A DNA stretch of 39,416 nucleotides from Gammaproteobacteria bacterium (GCA_018067045.1 JAGPVL010000044.1:1-39416), one strand, 5' to 3'. Positions 8,128-17,030 are shown, counted from the first letter of the stretch. A program made the numbers and translations. The notes: generated from the letters alone by a model not told the origin.

Positions 8128-9480
8128 CTAACCGTTCACTGCCGAACTCTTCTTTCGAGGGATGCCTAATCGTTGGCGCCGTTCCCATAAGCATTTGCGG
8201 CTAATGCCCAATTTGCGGGCTAATTCTGTTTCGGTCATTTGATCTTGGTTTTCAAGGACGAAATGGGCGAAGTAATCCTCCAGCGATAATTCTTCCTGAG
8301 GGTCCTGAAGCCCTCTGTTTTCGCCGGGATCAATGTCCAATGTCTGCGCTTCAATCTGTTCGCCTTCAGCCATAATGGCAGCGCGTTCGATCGCGTTGGC
8401 CATCTCGCGGACATTGCCGGGCCAGTAATAGTTGTTGATGGCCAGCAAGGCATCGGCACTAAAGGACAGTTGTGCAAAGCCTAAGCGTTTACAGGTGTTC
8501 GCCATAATATGCAGGGCGAGTTGTTCGATATCTTCCTGTCGGTCACGCAATGGAGGAACCTTTAGTTCGACCACATGAAGGCGGTAGTAAAGGTCTTCAC
8601 GAAACTTGCCATCGCGTACCTGTCTGGCTAGGTCGCGGTGCGTTGCGGCGATAACGCGAACATCCACCTTGCGCGCTTCGACGCTGCCAATGCGCCGTAT
8701 CTCTTGGTTGTTCAATAGCCGCAGCAGTCGTGCTTGTGCTTCCGCCGGTAGTTCATCGACATCGTCGAGAAACAGCACGCCGCCATGGGCAGACTCGGCG
8801 AGGCCGCGGTGGCTTGTTTGCGCGCCGGCAAAGGCGCCAGGCTCGTGGCCAAAAATTTCCGATTCGATTTGTTCTGACGCCAATGCAGCGCAGTTCACCG
8901 TGATCAGTGGGCCGCGCTGGCGATCACTATGGCGGTGAACTTCGTTAGCAATGAGCTCTTTGCCGGTGCCGGCTTCGCCGCTGATCAGCACCGTGCTGTC
9001 GCTTTGTGCGACACGCTGAACGCGTGACAACAGCGCTTGCATCGCATCGCTGTCGCCGATGAAGGATAGGTTTGCTTGCCGAGTACTCGGGTTGTTGCGG
9101 TTGGGCTTGCCTTGTATCGGAGTGCGCGGCAGAGACTTGTTGGTGATGATGCGTTCGACGGCGGCGACCATTTCGTCGTGATCAAATGGTTTAGCAATGT
9201 AATCGACGGCGCCAAGCTTCATCGCGTCGACTGCCGAGCGCAGGCTGGCATAGCTGGTCATGATCAGCACGGGGGTTGGGTTGGCGGCGCTGATGAGTTC
9301 GGTGCCGTGCGCGCCGGGCAGGCGCAGGTCACTGATGAGCAGATCGAAATCGGCCAGTGAGTTGGTGCAGGCTTGTTCGACTGAGTCTGCTTCGACGACG
9401 TCATGGTCATGACGCTCGAGAAGCTTACGCAGTGCGCTGCGAATAACGGGTTCGTCTTCAACGATCAGTATACGGCTCAT
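8128..9480 (-). CDS. cbrB: Sigma-54 dependent response regulator, CbrB-like
   Basis: Transcription activator of 450 residues with three parts. A receiver domain (1-120) has Asp51 as phospho-acceptor and Lys97. A sigma-54 AAA+ domain (about 139-370) has Walker A GEAGTGKE at 168-175 and Walker B VLFLDD at 235-240. A Fis-type helix-turn-helix lies at about 418-445 (TELARKLGISRKCLWERRQRLG). The sigma-54-contact loop reads GAFAGA (215-220) instead of the usual GAFTGA. In Pseudomonas, CbrB drives the Hfq-titrating RNA CrcZ and controls use of amino acids and other poor carbon sources. The gene starts two bases after the cbrA stop, so the two are one operon. The CbrB assignment rests on conserved neighbours (cbrA, pcnB, gluQ, dksA). 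Confidence 0.92.
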   Translation of the reverse strand: MSRILIVEDEPVIRSALRKLLERHDHDVVEADSVEQACTNSLADFDLLISDLRLPGAHGTELISAANPTPVLIMTSYASLRSAVDAMKLGAVDYIAKPFDHDEMVAAVERIITNKSLPRTPIQGKPNRNNPSTRQANLSFIGDSDAMQALLSRVQRVAQSDSTVLISGEAGTGKELIANEVHRHSDRQRGPLITVNCAALASEQIESEIFGHEPGAFAGAQTSHRGLAESAHGGVLFLDDVDELPAEAQARLLRLLNNQEIRRIGSVEARKVDVRVIAATHRDLARQVRDGKFREDLYYRLHVVELKVPPLRDRQEDIEQLALHIMANTCKRLGFAQLSFSADALLAINNYYWPGNVREMANAIERAAIMAEGEQIEAQTLDIDPGENRGLQDPQEELSLEDYFAHFVLENQDQMTETELARKLGISRKCLWERRQRLGIPRKKSSAVNG

Positions 9481-9482
9481 GA

Positions 9483-12425
9483 CTACTCAGCAACTGCCTC
9501 CACATAAGCGGGTAATTCGATGGTGAAGCGGGTGCCACGATTATCGCTAATCGGGCTGTCGATGCTAATGCTACCACCATGATCCTCAATAATACTGTAG
9601 ACAAGCGCGAGGCCAAGCCCTGTCCCCCTGCCCGGTGCTTTACTGGTTACGAATGGCTCGAACAGGGTGTGACGTAGTTCTTCAGGAATTCCGAGTCCAG
9701 CGTCTTCGACTTCGATAACGATGGTCTGTTCATGTTGCTTGCCGCGGATAAAAACGGGGGTCATATCGGGGTTGGCATCCGCGGCGTTAGTGAGCAAGTT
9801 GACGAAAACTTGCAGCAAGCGTTGTGGGTCGCCATTTGCTATAAGTGAGTGGTCACACTCGTTAAAAGTCTTTTGATATCGACGATCTGGGTCGAGCTGA
9901 AGTAGCGCAATGGCTTCGTCGATGACGTCGTGCATGGTCACGGGCAGGTGGCTGTGTGAGGGTAATCCGCCGGAGTGACTGAACGTTACCAGTGATTCGA
10001 CAATGCGTGAGATGCGCCGCGTCTGCTCAAGAATTTGTTGGCTGCTGTCTCGTATTTCGTTGGCATCGTCGGCCAAGCCGAGATTTTGCGTGAGGCAGGC
10101 AATGGCGGTAACCGGGTTGCCAATTTCATGGGCGACCCCCGCAGCTAGTCGGCCAATGGAGGCAAGGCGTTCATTGTGGGCGAGGCGCGATTCCAATGAG
10201 CGAATGTCGGTGATGTCTTCAATGACGACGACTTGGCCGCCGTCCCGTTCGCCCGGCGTTGGGCCGTGAACGTGTGATTTGTGCAGGCTTAACCAGCGTG
10301 TTTGTGAGCCAATCTCAAGGGATTGTTGCGGCAAGCGCGGTACGTCGCCGCTGGCGAAATCGAGTAATAGGTGGCGCCACGGTGCCGGTAAGTTGCTCAG
10401 CCGCGAGCCGATCATGCGCCGCCCGCTGATGCCGGTGAGTGTTTCCATGGCCAAATTCCAGCCGATAATTTCGGCGTCGGCGCCAAGAGAGATAACCCCC
10501 ATCGGCAGCTCGAGTAGGGTTTGTCGGTGAAAGCGGCGCAGGCTATCGAGTTCCGCAGCGAGGCCGGATAGACGGTTGCGGTATAGCTCCAGTCGCGATT
10601 CGATAAATTGAATATCTTCGCTCGACTGGTCTTCGTCGTGTGGCTTATAGGGCAAATGATCGTCAACCATCTGATGGGCGACCGATGGTCCAAGCAAGCC
10701 AGAGAGATTGGTTTCGAGCTGATCGCGTAATCGCCTTAATGCGTAAGGGCGGGTTTCGTTGCGGCCCAGATTGAGGTCGCGCAGCGATAGCTCAACTTCG
10801 CGCTCCGCTGTGGTCGGGCCGAGCGGCTCTATTAACGAATGAATAAAGTCTTCTACGCAGGTGGCTTCGAGTTCCCATCGATAAGGGCGACGTAGGCTGT
10901 CGACGGCGCAAGACTCCGCGGCGTTGCGTTCCTCTGCGCTGGTGTTGGTGACCATGGAAAAAAAGGAAAACAGAATGCCGTTCACCGCAACGGAAAACAG
11001 CGCGACGGTTTGCCATTGTTCTTCCGGTGCATCAAAGCGCACGCCGAGTAGATCAAGTGCGAGGGGTAGCTGCCAACTGGGTACGAGCATCGGTAGCACT
11101 AAGGCAAAAAGCCAAATAATAAAACCCGCAACGAGACCGACAAACAAGCCGTTGCGGTTTGCCCCAGGCCAAAACAGCGTGCCAATTAAACCGGGCACAA
11201 ATTGTAAGGTTGCGACAAATGATAGGACGCCAAGCTCGGTTAGGCTGTGGCGGTGACCGCTCCACAGATAAAACAGGTAGGCGAGCAGCAGGGTGGCGGC
11301 GATAAGGATGCGACGAACCCAAAGCAGCCAGCGATATAAGTTGTCGCTGTGCTGAACGCGTCGCATGGGCAGGACGAGGTGATTGAGCGCCATGCTGGAA
11401 AGCGCCAAGGTGGCAACAATCAGAATGCCGCTGGCGCCGGCCAGGCCGGCGATGTACGCCAGTAAAGAGGCCTGCCCGCCGATATGTTGGGTTAGGCCAA
11501 GGGCAAAATAATCCGCGGGCGTGGTGACTTGTACTTTGAGCGAGGCCCACAAAATAAGCGGTACGCAGATGGCCATAATCAGAAAGATCAGTGGCACGGC
11601 CCAGCTGGCGGTAATCAACGCACGTGGATTAAGGTTTTCGGTAAAGGCCATATGAAACATATGTGGCATCACCACGGCGGAAACAAAAAACGCCATCACC
11701 AGTGAGTGCCAAGAGCCATCTTGTAATGGGTAATAAAGACGCGCGAGCATTTCGGGATGCTCGACGAGCCAAGTATTAAGCCCTTCAGGGCCATCAAAAA
11801 CGCCGAACAAACCGATCAATGCCACTGCGCCAAACGCGATGATTTTGATCAATGATTCGGTCGCAATGGCGACGACTAAGCCTTCATGTTTTTCACGTGC
11901 GGTAGCGTGGCGCGCGCCAAATAAAATCGCGAATAGCGTAATCAGAATGCAAAACAGGCCGGCAACATAAGCCGGGTCACTGGCGCCGCTGAGTATCTCC
12001 ATGGATTCCGCGACAGCTTTGATTTGCAGCGCCAGCAGCGGCAGCATGCAAGCAATCATGATCAGAGTGGTGAGCGCGCCAACCGTACGGCTGCGAAAGC
12101 GGAAGGCAAATAAATCGGCGAGTGAGCTTAATTGATAGGTGGTAGTGAGGCGCAAAATCGGCGCGAGCAAAATTGGCGCCAACAAGAAGGCGCCAGAGAT
12201 GCCGAGGAAATAGGCCATATAGTTATAGCCGTACAGGTGTGCATAGCCCACCGCGCCATAAATCGCCCAAGCACTACAGTAAACACCTAGCGATAAAACA
12301 TAGATCGCAGGGTGGCGTACCAAGCGTGACGGCAACATGCCTCGGTCGGTTGCCCACGCGACAAAAAACAAAAAGAGTAGGTAGCCGACGGTGATCGCGA
12401 ACAGCTGATAGAAACTATAACCCAT
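9483..12425 (-). CDS. cbrA: Hybrid transporter-sensor histidine kinase, CbrA-like
   Basis: Membrane sensor kinase of 980 residues. Residues 1 to about 500 form a sodium/solute symporter (SLC5)-like domain with about 13 hydrophobic segments. A short cytoplasmic linker of the STAC type follows, then a PAS domain around 630-735 (LPMGVISLGADAEIIGWN). The kinase core has His766 as the phosphorylation site (AAGVAHEIGNP), an N box NLLTNAADAN near 875-885, and G boxes DAGLGIP and GRGTGLGLALV. This layout is that of CbrA, which in Pseudomonas senses carbon/nitrogen status and phosphorylates CbrB; histidine transport by the SLC5 part is reported there. The start codon overlaps the end of the 58-residue gene upstream by 11 bases. 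Confidence 0.93.
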   Translation of the reverse strand: MGYSFYQLFAITVGYLLFLFFVAWATDRGMLPSRLVRHPAIYVLSLGVYCSAWAIYGAVGYAHLYGYNYMAYFLGISGAFLLAPILLAPILRLTTTYQLSSLADLFAFRFRSRTVGALTTLIMIACMLPLLALQIKAVAESMEILSGASDPAYVAGLFCILITLFAILFGARHATAREKHEGLVVAIATESLIKIIAFGAVALIGLFGVFDGPEGLNTWLVEHPEMLARLYYPLQDGSWHSLVMAFFVSAVVMPHMFHMAFTENLNPRALITASWAVPLIFLIMAICVPLILWASLKVQVTTPADYFALGLTQHIGGQASLLAYIAGLAGASGILIVATLALSSMALNHLVLPMRRVQHSDNLYRWLLWVRRILIAATLLLAYLFYLWSGHRHSLTELGVLSFVATLQFVPGLIGTLFWPGANRNGLFVGLVAGFIIWLFALVLPMLVPSWQLPLALDLLGVRFDAPEEQWQTVALFSVAVNGILFSFFSMVTNTSAEERNAAESCAVDSLRRPYRWELEATCVEDFIHSLIEPLGPTTAEREVELSLRDLNLGRNETRPYALRRLRDQLETNLSGLLGPSVAHQMVDDHLPYKPHDEDQSSEDIQFIESRLELYRNRLSGLAAELDSLRRFHRQTLLELPMGVISLGADAEIIGWNLAMETLTGISGRRMIGSRLSNLPAPWRHLLLDFASGDVPRLPQQSLEIGSQTRWLSLHKSHVHGPTPGERDGGQVVVIEDITDIRSLESRLAHNERLASIGRLAAGVAHEIGNPVTAIACLTQNLGLADDANEIRDSSQQILEQTRRISRIVESLVTFSHSGGLPSHSHLPVTMHDVIDEAIALLQLDPDRRYQKTFNECDHSLIANGDPQRLLQVFVNLLTNAADANPDMTPVFIRGKQHEQTIVIEVEDAGLGIPEELRHTLFEPFVTSKAPGRGTGLGLALVYSIIEDHGGSISIDSPISDNRGTRFTIELPAYVEAVAE

Positions 12426-12591
12426 CGAAGTCTCTGCTCCGGGCGATCCAGTAGCTCACGCCGATCAGTGCGAACCACACTAAAAACGGCCGAAACCATG
12501 ACTGCCCGCCATCGCTCCACCATTGAATAATGGCGGGAGAGAGCAGGTAAGTGCCGATAATAAAAATGATCAGTAGTCGGTCCGTATACAT
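12415..12591 (-). CDS. Small membrane protein upstream of cbrA (CbrX-like)
   Basis: A 58-residue protein with two hydrophobic helices (about 5-20 and 34-50) separated by a short polar WWSDGGQSW turn, ending in a charged tail RSRDFDGL. I use the ATG at 12591. Earlier in-frame ATGs run back into gluQ, and GGAG lies 12 bases upstream, a rather long spacing. Its stop codon overlaps the cbrA start by 11 bases, so the two are surely translated together. A small protein of similar size and place (CbrX in Pseudomonas putida, PA4724.1 in P. aeruginosa) is co-transcribed with cbrA. Its role is not known to me; a helper or stability factor for CbrA is a guess. Confidence 0.82.
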   Translation of the reverse strand: MYTDRLLIIFIIGTYLLSPAIIQWWSDGGQSWFRPFLVWFALIGVSYWIARSRDFDGL

Positions 12592-12625
12592 GCGCCGAGT
12601 AGGCTCCACGTAGTCGATGGTTGCC

Positions 12626-13525
12626 CTATGGTAGAGACTGCTCCGGCGCGGGGCCAGCATCCTGATGACGGAGGCCGATTGCGCCGTCGCGCCACCAATG
12701 CATTCCGCCATCCAGTATGTCTTGAATATTGCCATCGATAACGGGTCCGCCAAGCCAGATAAGGGCTTGGCGTAAGGCGGGTTGGCTGTGCTGTACGTCT
12801 ATTGCCGCACTGCTATTGGACTTTGCTAGCTTGTACCCGTCGTTATCGGTGACCAGCGGTAGATGACCATAACGCGGAAGATTCCGTGACAGCGCATTGA
12901 GTACGCAAATTTGTCGTGAGGTGGAGGCGAGTAGGTCGCTGCCGCGGACCACATCGGTAATGCAGTCATTAGCGTCGTCGAGTGCACAGGCAAGTTGGTA
13001 GGCATAAAGGCCGTCGCGGCGAACGATGACAAAAGCGCCGTCCTGTTCATTTAGGTTGTCGCAGTGGCGGCCGACAAAACGGTCGTCGAAACAAATTTGA
13101 GAGTCACCCTCTGAGTCCGCAACGACTAAGCGGATGGCATTGTTGGCCGCGGTGCTGGCGGCAACCGAAGAGCCGGGGTGCTTACCGCCAAGCGCGCTGA
13201 GTTCGCTGCGTGAGAGGGGACAGTAAAATGCTTGGTGGTTGCGCATGAGCTGGTCGACAGCGGCACGATAGCTGTCGTGACGTTGGCTTTGATAGTGTAC
13301 CGGCCCATCCCAATGCAGTCCGCACGCGTCGAGTTGACGCAATATTTGATCGGCAGCACCAGGTTGCTCTCTTGGCGGGTCAAGGTCGTCCATGCGCACT
13401 AGCCATTCGCCGCCGTGCGTGCGTGCGTCTAACCAGCTTGCCAAGGCCGTGACGAGAGAGCCAAAGTGTAGCGGGCCAGAGGGAGTTGGCGCAAAGCGGC
13501 CTCGGTAGCGGGAGGGCGTCTTCAT
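12626..13525 (-). CDS. gluQ: Glutamyl-queuosine tRNA(Asp) synthetase
   Basis: Attaches glutamate to queuosine at position 34 of tRNA(Asp). It resembles the catalytic half of GluRS and has no anticodon-binding domain (299 residues). FAPTPSGPLHFGSL carries the HIGH-type motif at residues 20-23, MDDLDPPRE follows, and the KMSKS-type motif is YKLAKSN near residue 235. The ATG at 13525 is chosen because GGAG lies nine bases before it; an ATG five codons upstream has no ribosome site. The family zinc site (Cys-x-Cys, Tyr, Cys) is largely lost: only Cys102 remains, with Leu104, His116 and Ser120 at the other positions. It lies downstream of dksA, as in many gammaproteobacteria. Confidence 0.93.
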   Translation of the reverse strand: MKTPSRYRGRFAPTPSGPLHFGSLVTALASWLDARTHGGEWLVRMDDLDPPREQPGAADQILRQLDACGLHWDGPVHYQSQRHDSYRAAVDQLMRNHQAFYCPLSRSELSALGGKHPGSSVAASTAANNAIRLVVADSEGDSQICFDDRFVGRHCDNLNEQDGAFVIVRRDGLYAYQLACALDDANDCITDVVRGSDLLASTSRQICVLNALSRNLPRYGHLPLVTDNDGYKLAKSNSSAAIDVQHSQPALRQALIWLGGPVIDGNIQDILDGGMHWWRDGAIGLRHQDAGPAPEQSLP

Positions 13526-13658
13526 GGCTGAGCGCTCCATGACTGTCGTGTATCAGGCTGTGGTTTGAATAAGAGCCGTTTAAACAGTAGAGGCGTTGTG
13601 GGCATAAAGCTGTCTGCTCGGGGTGACAGGTAATCGAATACCGTAGCAAATTTGAAGC

Positions 13659-13690
13659 AAAAAAAACGCCGGGCAAGCCGGCGTTTTTTT
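13659..13690 (-). terminator. Intrinsic terminator of dksA
   Basis: Stem ACGCCGG / CCGGCGT with a five-base loop, flanked by runs of eight A and about eight T. On the minus strand it lies just after the dksA stop codon. It separates dksA from gluQ, so gluQ needs its own promoter in 13526-13658. Confidence 0.9.
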
Positions 13691-13704
13691 TGCTTAAGGC
13701 AGCT

Positions 13705-14850
13705 TTAGTTGGCTACCTGGCGTTCCTTGATTTCAGCTAGCTCTTTACAGTCAATGCAAAGCTCGGCTGTTGGACGTGCCTCGAGGCGGCGAATACCGAT
13801 CTCGATGCCACAGGCTTCGCAGAATCCGTAATCGTCTTTGTCGATAGCGTCCATGGTCTTTTCAATTTTCTTCAGCAGCTTGCGCTCACGATCACGGGCG
13901 CGCAGCTCCAGTGCAAACTCTTCTTCTTGCGTGGCGCGGTCATTTGGATCTGGCAGGTTGGCCGCCTCATCTTGTAGGTGATGGACGGTGCGATCCGCCT
14001 CCTCCATTAATTCCTGACGCCATGACGCCAAAATTTTACGGAAATGCTCGCGCTGTCCGTCGCTCATATATTCCTCGTTTTTAGCGGGCATATAAGGCGC
14101 GAAGCCATGAACACTAGCGCCGGGTTTTGGCGCGGGAATATCACGAATTTCTCTTTTCACTTTCAGGGGTACCTGTGAGGATGATGTTGCATTCCCCGCA
14201 TTGGCTGATGCCGGTTTGACAGCGGTCTTAGGGCTGGTCGGTAGAGCTGACTTCACCACTTCCTTTTTAGCGACACGTGCCTTCGTGGCCTGTTTGGCCG
14301 GAGCCGCCGCAGCGCGCGCCTTTGTTACTGGCTTCGCTACGGGCTTGGTTGCGGGCGCCGATTTCGTTGCTGACGCTTTAACGGCAGCGGGTGCTGCTGT
14401 TGTTTTCTTAATAGGTGCTTTGCTCGCCTTGCTGGCGGCAGCAGGTTTTGCCGCGGCTTTTTTGGCGGGCGCTTTAGCGGGAGCCGATTTTTTCGCTGGG
14501 CTAGCTTTGGCCGCCGCTTTTTTAACCGGTGCTTTTACAGCCGCTTTCTTAGCAGGTGCTTTTTTAACTGCGGCCTTCACGACGGCCTTTGGCGCCGCCT
14601 TTTTTGCCGATGCTTTTTTAGCGACGGCTTTCTTGGCGGGAGCTTTAGCAGCCTTGCTAGCAGGCTTAGCAGTAGTTTTAGCTTTAGGCGTCGCCGCTTT
14701 CTTCGCTACAGCCTTAGGAGCCGCTTTTGCTGCTGCTTTTTTGGCCGGCTTGCTTGCGGCAGCTTTACTAGGAGCCGCCTTCTTGGCAGCAGCAGGGGAT
14801 TTGCCAGCTGCTTTTTTAACTGGTGCTTTCTTCTTCTTTCCAGTGGCCAT
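13705..14850 (-). CDS. dksA: DksA with long histone H1-like N-terminal tail
   Basis: RNA polymerase-binding partner of ppGpp. The last 123 of 381 residues are a complete DksA: a coiled coil with the tip motif D-x-x-D-x-A at Asp301, Asp304 and Ala306, and a four-Cys zinc finger at Cys344, Cys347, Cys365 and Cys368. The first ~210 residues are almost only Ala, Lys, Pro, Ser, Thr and Val in KKA, APAKK and AAKPA-type repeats, like eukaryotic histone H1 tails or AlgP of Pseudomonas. E. coli DksA has 151 residues and no such tail. I start at the ATG at 14850, with GGGAG nine bases upstream; the reading frame stays open 26 codons further but without a better site. The low-complexity DNA (about 14200-14840) may vary in length between strains. 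Confidence 0.93.
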   Translation of the reverse strand: MATGKKKKAPVKKAAGKSPAAAKKAAPSKAAASKPAKKAAAKAAPKAVAKKAATPKAKTTAKPASKAAKAPAKKAVAKKASAKKAAPKAVVKAAVKKAPAKKAAVKAPVKKAAAKASPAKKSAPAKAPAKKAAAKPAAASKASKAPIKKTTAAPAAVKASATKSAPATKPVAKPVTKARAAAAPAKQATKARVAKKEVVKSALPTSPKTAVKPASANAGNATSSSQVPLKVKREIRDIPAPKPGASVHGFAPYMPAKNEEYMSDGQREHFRKILASWRQELMEEADRTVHHLQDEAANLPDPNDRATQEEEFALELRARDRERKLLKKIEKTMDAIDKDDYGFCEACGIEIGIRRLEARPTAELCIDCKELAEIKERQVAN

Positions 14851-15008
14851 TCTTAACAACTCCCTTAACATATGCTGCTCGCTATCGTGTTCTACGCCGA
14901 ACATCTTGCGGTGGCGAAAATCAAGCAACAGACAATACCCTTAGCAGCGGGGCCTTGTCACCCATGGAAAACCGCTGCGAATTATAGGAATCAAATGGAA
15001 AATATCCA

Positions 15009-16232
15009 GTGAAACAAGTGATTATCCGACCGGCGCAGCGTAATGGGTCTATTGCTCCCTTCCATGTCATGGCTTTATTGGAGCGCGCCCAAGCACTGGA
15101 AGTCTTAGGTTGTGATGTAATTCACCTTGAGGTGGGGGAGCCAGACTTCGCGACCCCCACAGCTATTATGGATGCAGGGCAGCAGGCGCTGGCGGCTGGA
15201 TGCACTCGATACAGCCCCGCGGCGGGGCTGCCGCTGCTGCGTGAAAAAATTGCCGCATGGTATCAACAGCAGTTTGGCGTCACGTTATCTGCTCAGCGTA
15301 TTATCGTGACGCCGGGCGCATCTGGGGCGTTACAGCTGGCGTTGGCGGCGTTAGTCAATCCTGGTGATGGCGTGCTCGTGACCGACCCGGGCTACCCGTG
15401 TAATCGTCACTTTCTCGAGCTTGTAAATGGTCAGGCGCAACGGTTAACGCTGTCGTCGCAAAATGGTATGTGCGTGAGTGCGGGGCAGATTGACGCACAT
15501 TGGCAAAGCAATACCGTTGCGGCGTTGCTTGCCTCACCGGACAATCCAACCGGCACTGTGTTGACGTTGGCTCAGATGGAGGCGATTGCTGAGGCGGTTG
15601 CGGCACATGACGGCATGCTGATCATGGATGAGATTTATCAGGGCTTTTGCTATGACCACCCGCCGCATTCGGTATTACAGGTCGCGCCGCAGGCGTTGGT
15701 GGTGAATAGTTTTAGCAAGTTTTTTGGCATGACTGGTTGGCGCTTAGGTTGGCTGGTGGCGCCAGAAGAACTGGTGCCAGCCATTGAGAGGATGGCGCAA
15801 AACTTTTTTCTCGCCGCACCAACTATGTCTCAGCATGCGGCGCTGGCAGCATTTGAGTCTAGTACGCTTGATGAGTTGGAGCAGCGCCGCCAAGCGTTGG
15901 CCGCGCGGCGGGCATATTTATTGAGCGCGTTACCGACGCTAGGGTTTGAAGTGGTTGGCCAGCCGGATGGCGCCTTTTATCTTTACCTTGATGTGAGTGC
16001 GATCACTAGCGACAGCTATGAGTGGTGCTTGCGCTTGCTTGAAGAAAAGTATGTTGCGCTAACGCCGGGTAAAGATTTTGGTGCGGAGCATGGCCCGCAC
16101 CGTTATGTGCGCTTGGCGTATACCGCCGACGTTGATCGTCTTCGTGAAGCGGTAGGGCGAATAGCGGCGTTTATTCAAAGCGACCCAAGCTCAGACGTAG
16201 ACGCATACTTTAATAAGAAGAGCAGCGAATGA
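15009..16232 (+). CDS. PLP-dependent class I aminotransferase
   Basis: Cytoplasmic fold-type I aminotransferase of 407 residues. Motifs include LEVGEPDF near 40-47, the PLP-phosphate and ring contacts SPDNPTG (Asn179) and DEIYQ (Asp207, Tyr210), the Schiff-base lysine Lys237 in NSFSKFFGMTGWRLGW, and a C-terminal Arg in RYVRLAY that would bind the substrate carboxylate. The amino donor cannot be told from sequence; an aspartate/alanine-type activity is likely. The start is GTG at 15009, weakly supported by AATGGA nine or more bases before it; the protein aligns from here with the family. It is divergent from dksA, and its stop overlaps the sfsA start as ATGA, so the two form an operon. Confidence 0.92.
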   Translation: MKQVIIRPAQRNGSIAPFHVMALLERAQALEVLGCDVIHLEVGEPDFATPTAIMDAGQQALAAGCTRYSPAAGLPLLREKIAAWYQQQFGVTLSAQRIIVTPGASGALQLALAALVNPGDGVLVTDPGYPCNRHFLELVNGQAQRLTLSSQNGMCVSAGQIDAHWQSNTVAALLASPDNPTGTVLTLAQMEAIAEAVAAHDGMLIMDEIYQGFCYDHPPHSVLQVAPQALVVNSFSKFFGMTGWRLGWLVAPEELVPAIERMAQNFFLAAPTMSQHAALAAFESSTLDELEQRRQALAARRAYLLSALPTLGFEVVGQPDGAFYLYLDVSAITSDSYEWCLRLLEEKYVALTPGKDFGAEHGPHRYVRLAYTADVDRLREAVGRIAAFIQSDPSSDVDAYFNKKSSE

Positions 16233-16972
16233 TTTTTTCTCCACCGTTGCAGCAAGCTGTTTTGCTACGCCGCTATAAGCGTTTTTTGGCTGACATTCGT
16301 CTCGCCGACGGATCGGAAATAACCGTGCACTGCGCAAACACAGGCTCTATGAAAAATTGTGCACCTGCTGGCGCCGCGGTGTTGTATTCCGATAGTGGTA
16401 ATCCGGCACGCAAATACCGGCATACCCTAGAGGCGGTACAGGTGGCGCATGGTCATTGGGTGGGCGTGAATACTGCGCGGCCGAATGGGCTCGTTGCGGA
16501 GGCGCTGTTGGCGCGACGAGTGCCTGAGCTTACGGATTTTGACCAGCTGTCCCGCGAGGTTCGCTTTGCGGACAGTCGTTTCGATATTGCGTTAAGCCCT
16601 ATTACTTTAGCGTCGGGGAAAGGTGGTCCAGATCAAGTGATGACCTATGTTGAGGTAAAAAGCGTGACTCTAGGGCCTGGGCCGAATGAGCCTGACGATG
16701 GTGTGATTGCGTTTCCTGATTCGGTGACCGAGCGCGGGCAAAAACACCTCAAGACGTTAATGCAGGTGGTCAAAGACGGGCATCGCGCGGTGTTGTTTTT
16801 TTGTGTCCAGCACACGGGCGCGCAGGCCGTGCGGCCCGCCGATGAAGTGGACCCGCGTTACGGTGAGCTGTTGAGGGAGGCGGTAATCAGTGGCGTGACG
16901 GTGTTGGCTTGGAAAACATCAGTGAGCGCAGACGAGTTCTGCTTGCAGACGCCCGTCCCCGTTCGGCTGTAA
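16229..16972 (+). CDS. sfsA: SfsA family protein (sugar fermentation stimulation)
   Basis: A 247-residue member of the SfsA family, named from E. coli where extra copies raise maltose-gene expression; the proteins have an OB-like N-terminal part and a nuclease-like C-terminal fold. Features visible here are RYKRFLADIRLADG near the start, HCANTGSMKNCAPAG near 35-48, NPARKYRHTLE, and EVKSVTLG with the conserved Glu-x-Lys of the nuclease-like fold. ATGA overlap with the aminotransferase indicates translational coupling. The precise biochemical role is uncertain for the family as a whole. Confidence 0.93.
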   Translation: MIFSPPLQQAVLLRRYKRFLADIRLADGSEITVHCANTGSMKNCAPAGAAVLYSDSGNPARKYRHTLEAVQVAHGHWVGVNTARPNGLVAEALLARRVPELTDFDQLSREVRFADSRFDIALSPITLASGKGGPDQVMTYVEVKSVTLGPGPNEPDDGVIAFPDSVTERGQKHLKTLMQVVKDGHRAVLFFCVQHTGAQAVRPADEVDPRYGELLREAVISGVTVLAWKTSVSADEFCLQTPVPVRL

Positions 16973-16988
16973 GGCATGTTGTTCTTAT

Positions 16989-17030
16989 GACTCACTGAGG
17001 CGCTAGCGCGTGAGTAACGGTTCTTTGTTA
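16989..17030 (+). terminator. Possible terminator after sfsA
   Basis: An inverted repeat ACTCAC / GTGAGT (16990-17015) encloses a second palindrome GCGCTAGCGC and is followed by the T-rich TTCTTTGTTATTTG. It lies just after the sfsA stop and before the convergent small gene. The T tract is interrupted, so this is a weak call. Confidence 0.35.

Noticed and set aside
14201-14944. 247-codon plus-strand frame rich in Ala, Phe and Leu, looking like a membrane protein
   Set aside because: It is the antisense of the Lys/Ala-rich dksA tail. AAG/GCC codons read backwards give CTT/GGC-type hydrophobic codons. It has no ribosome site and no family features.
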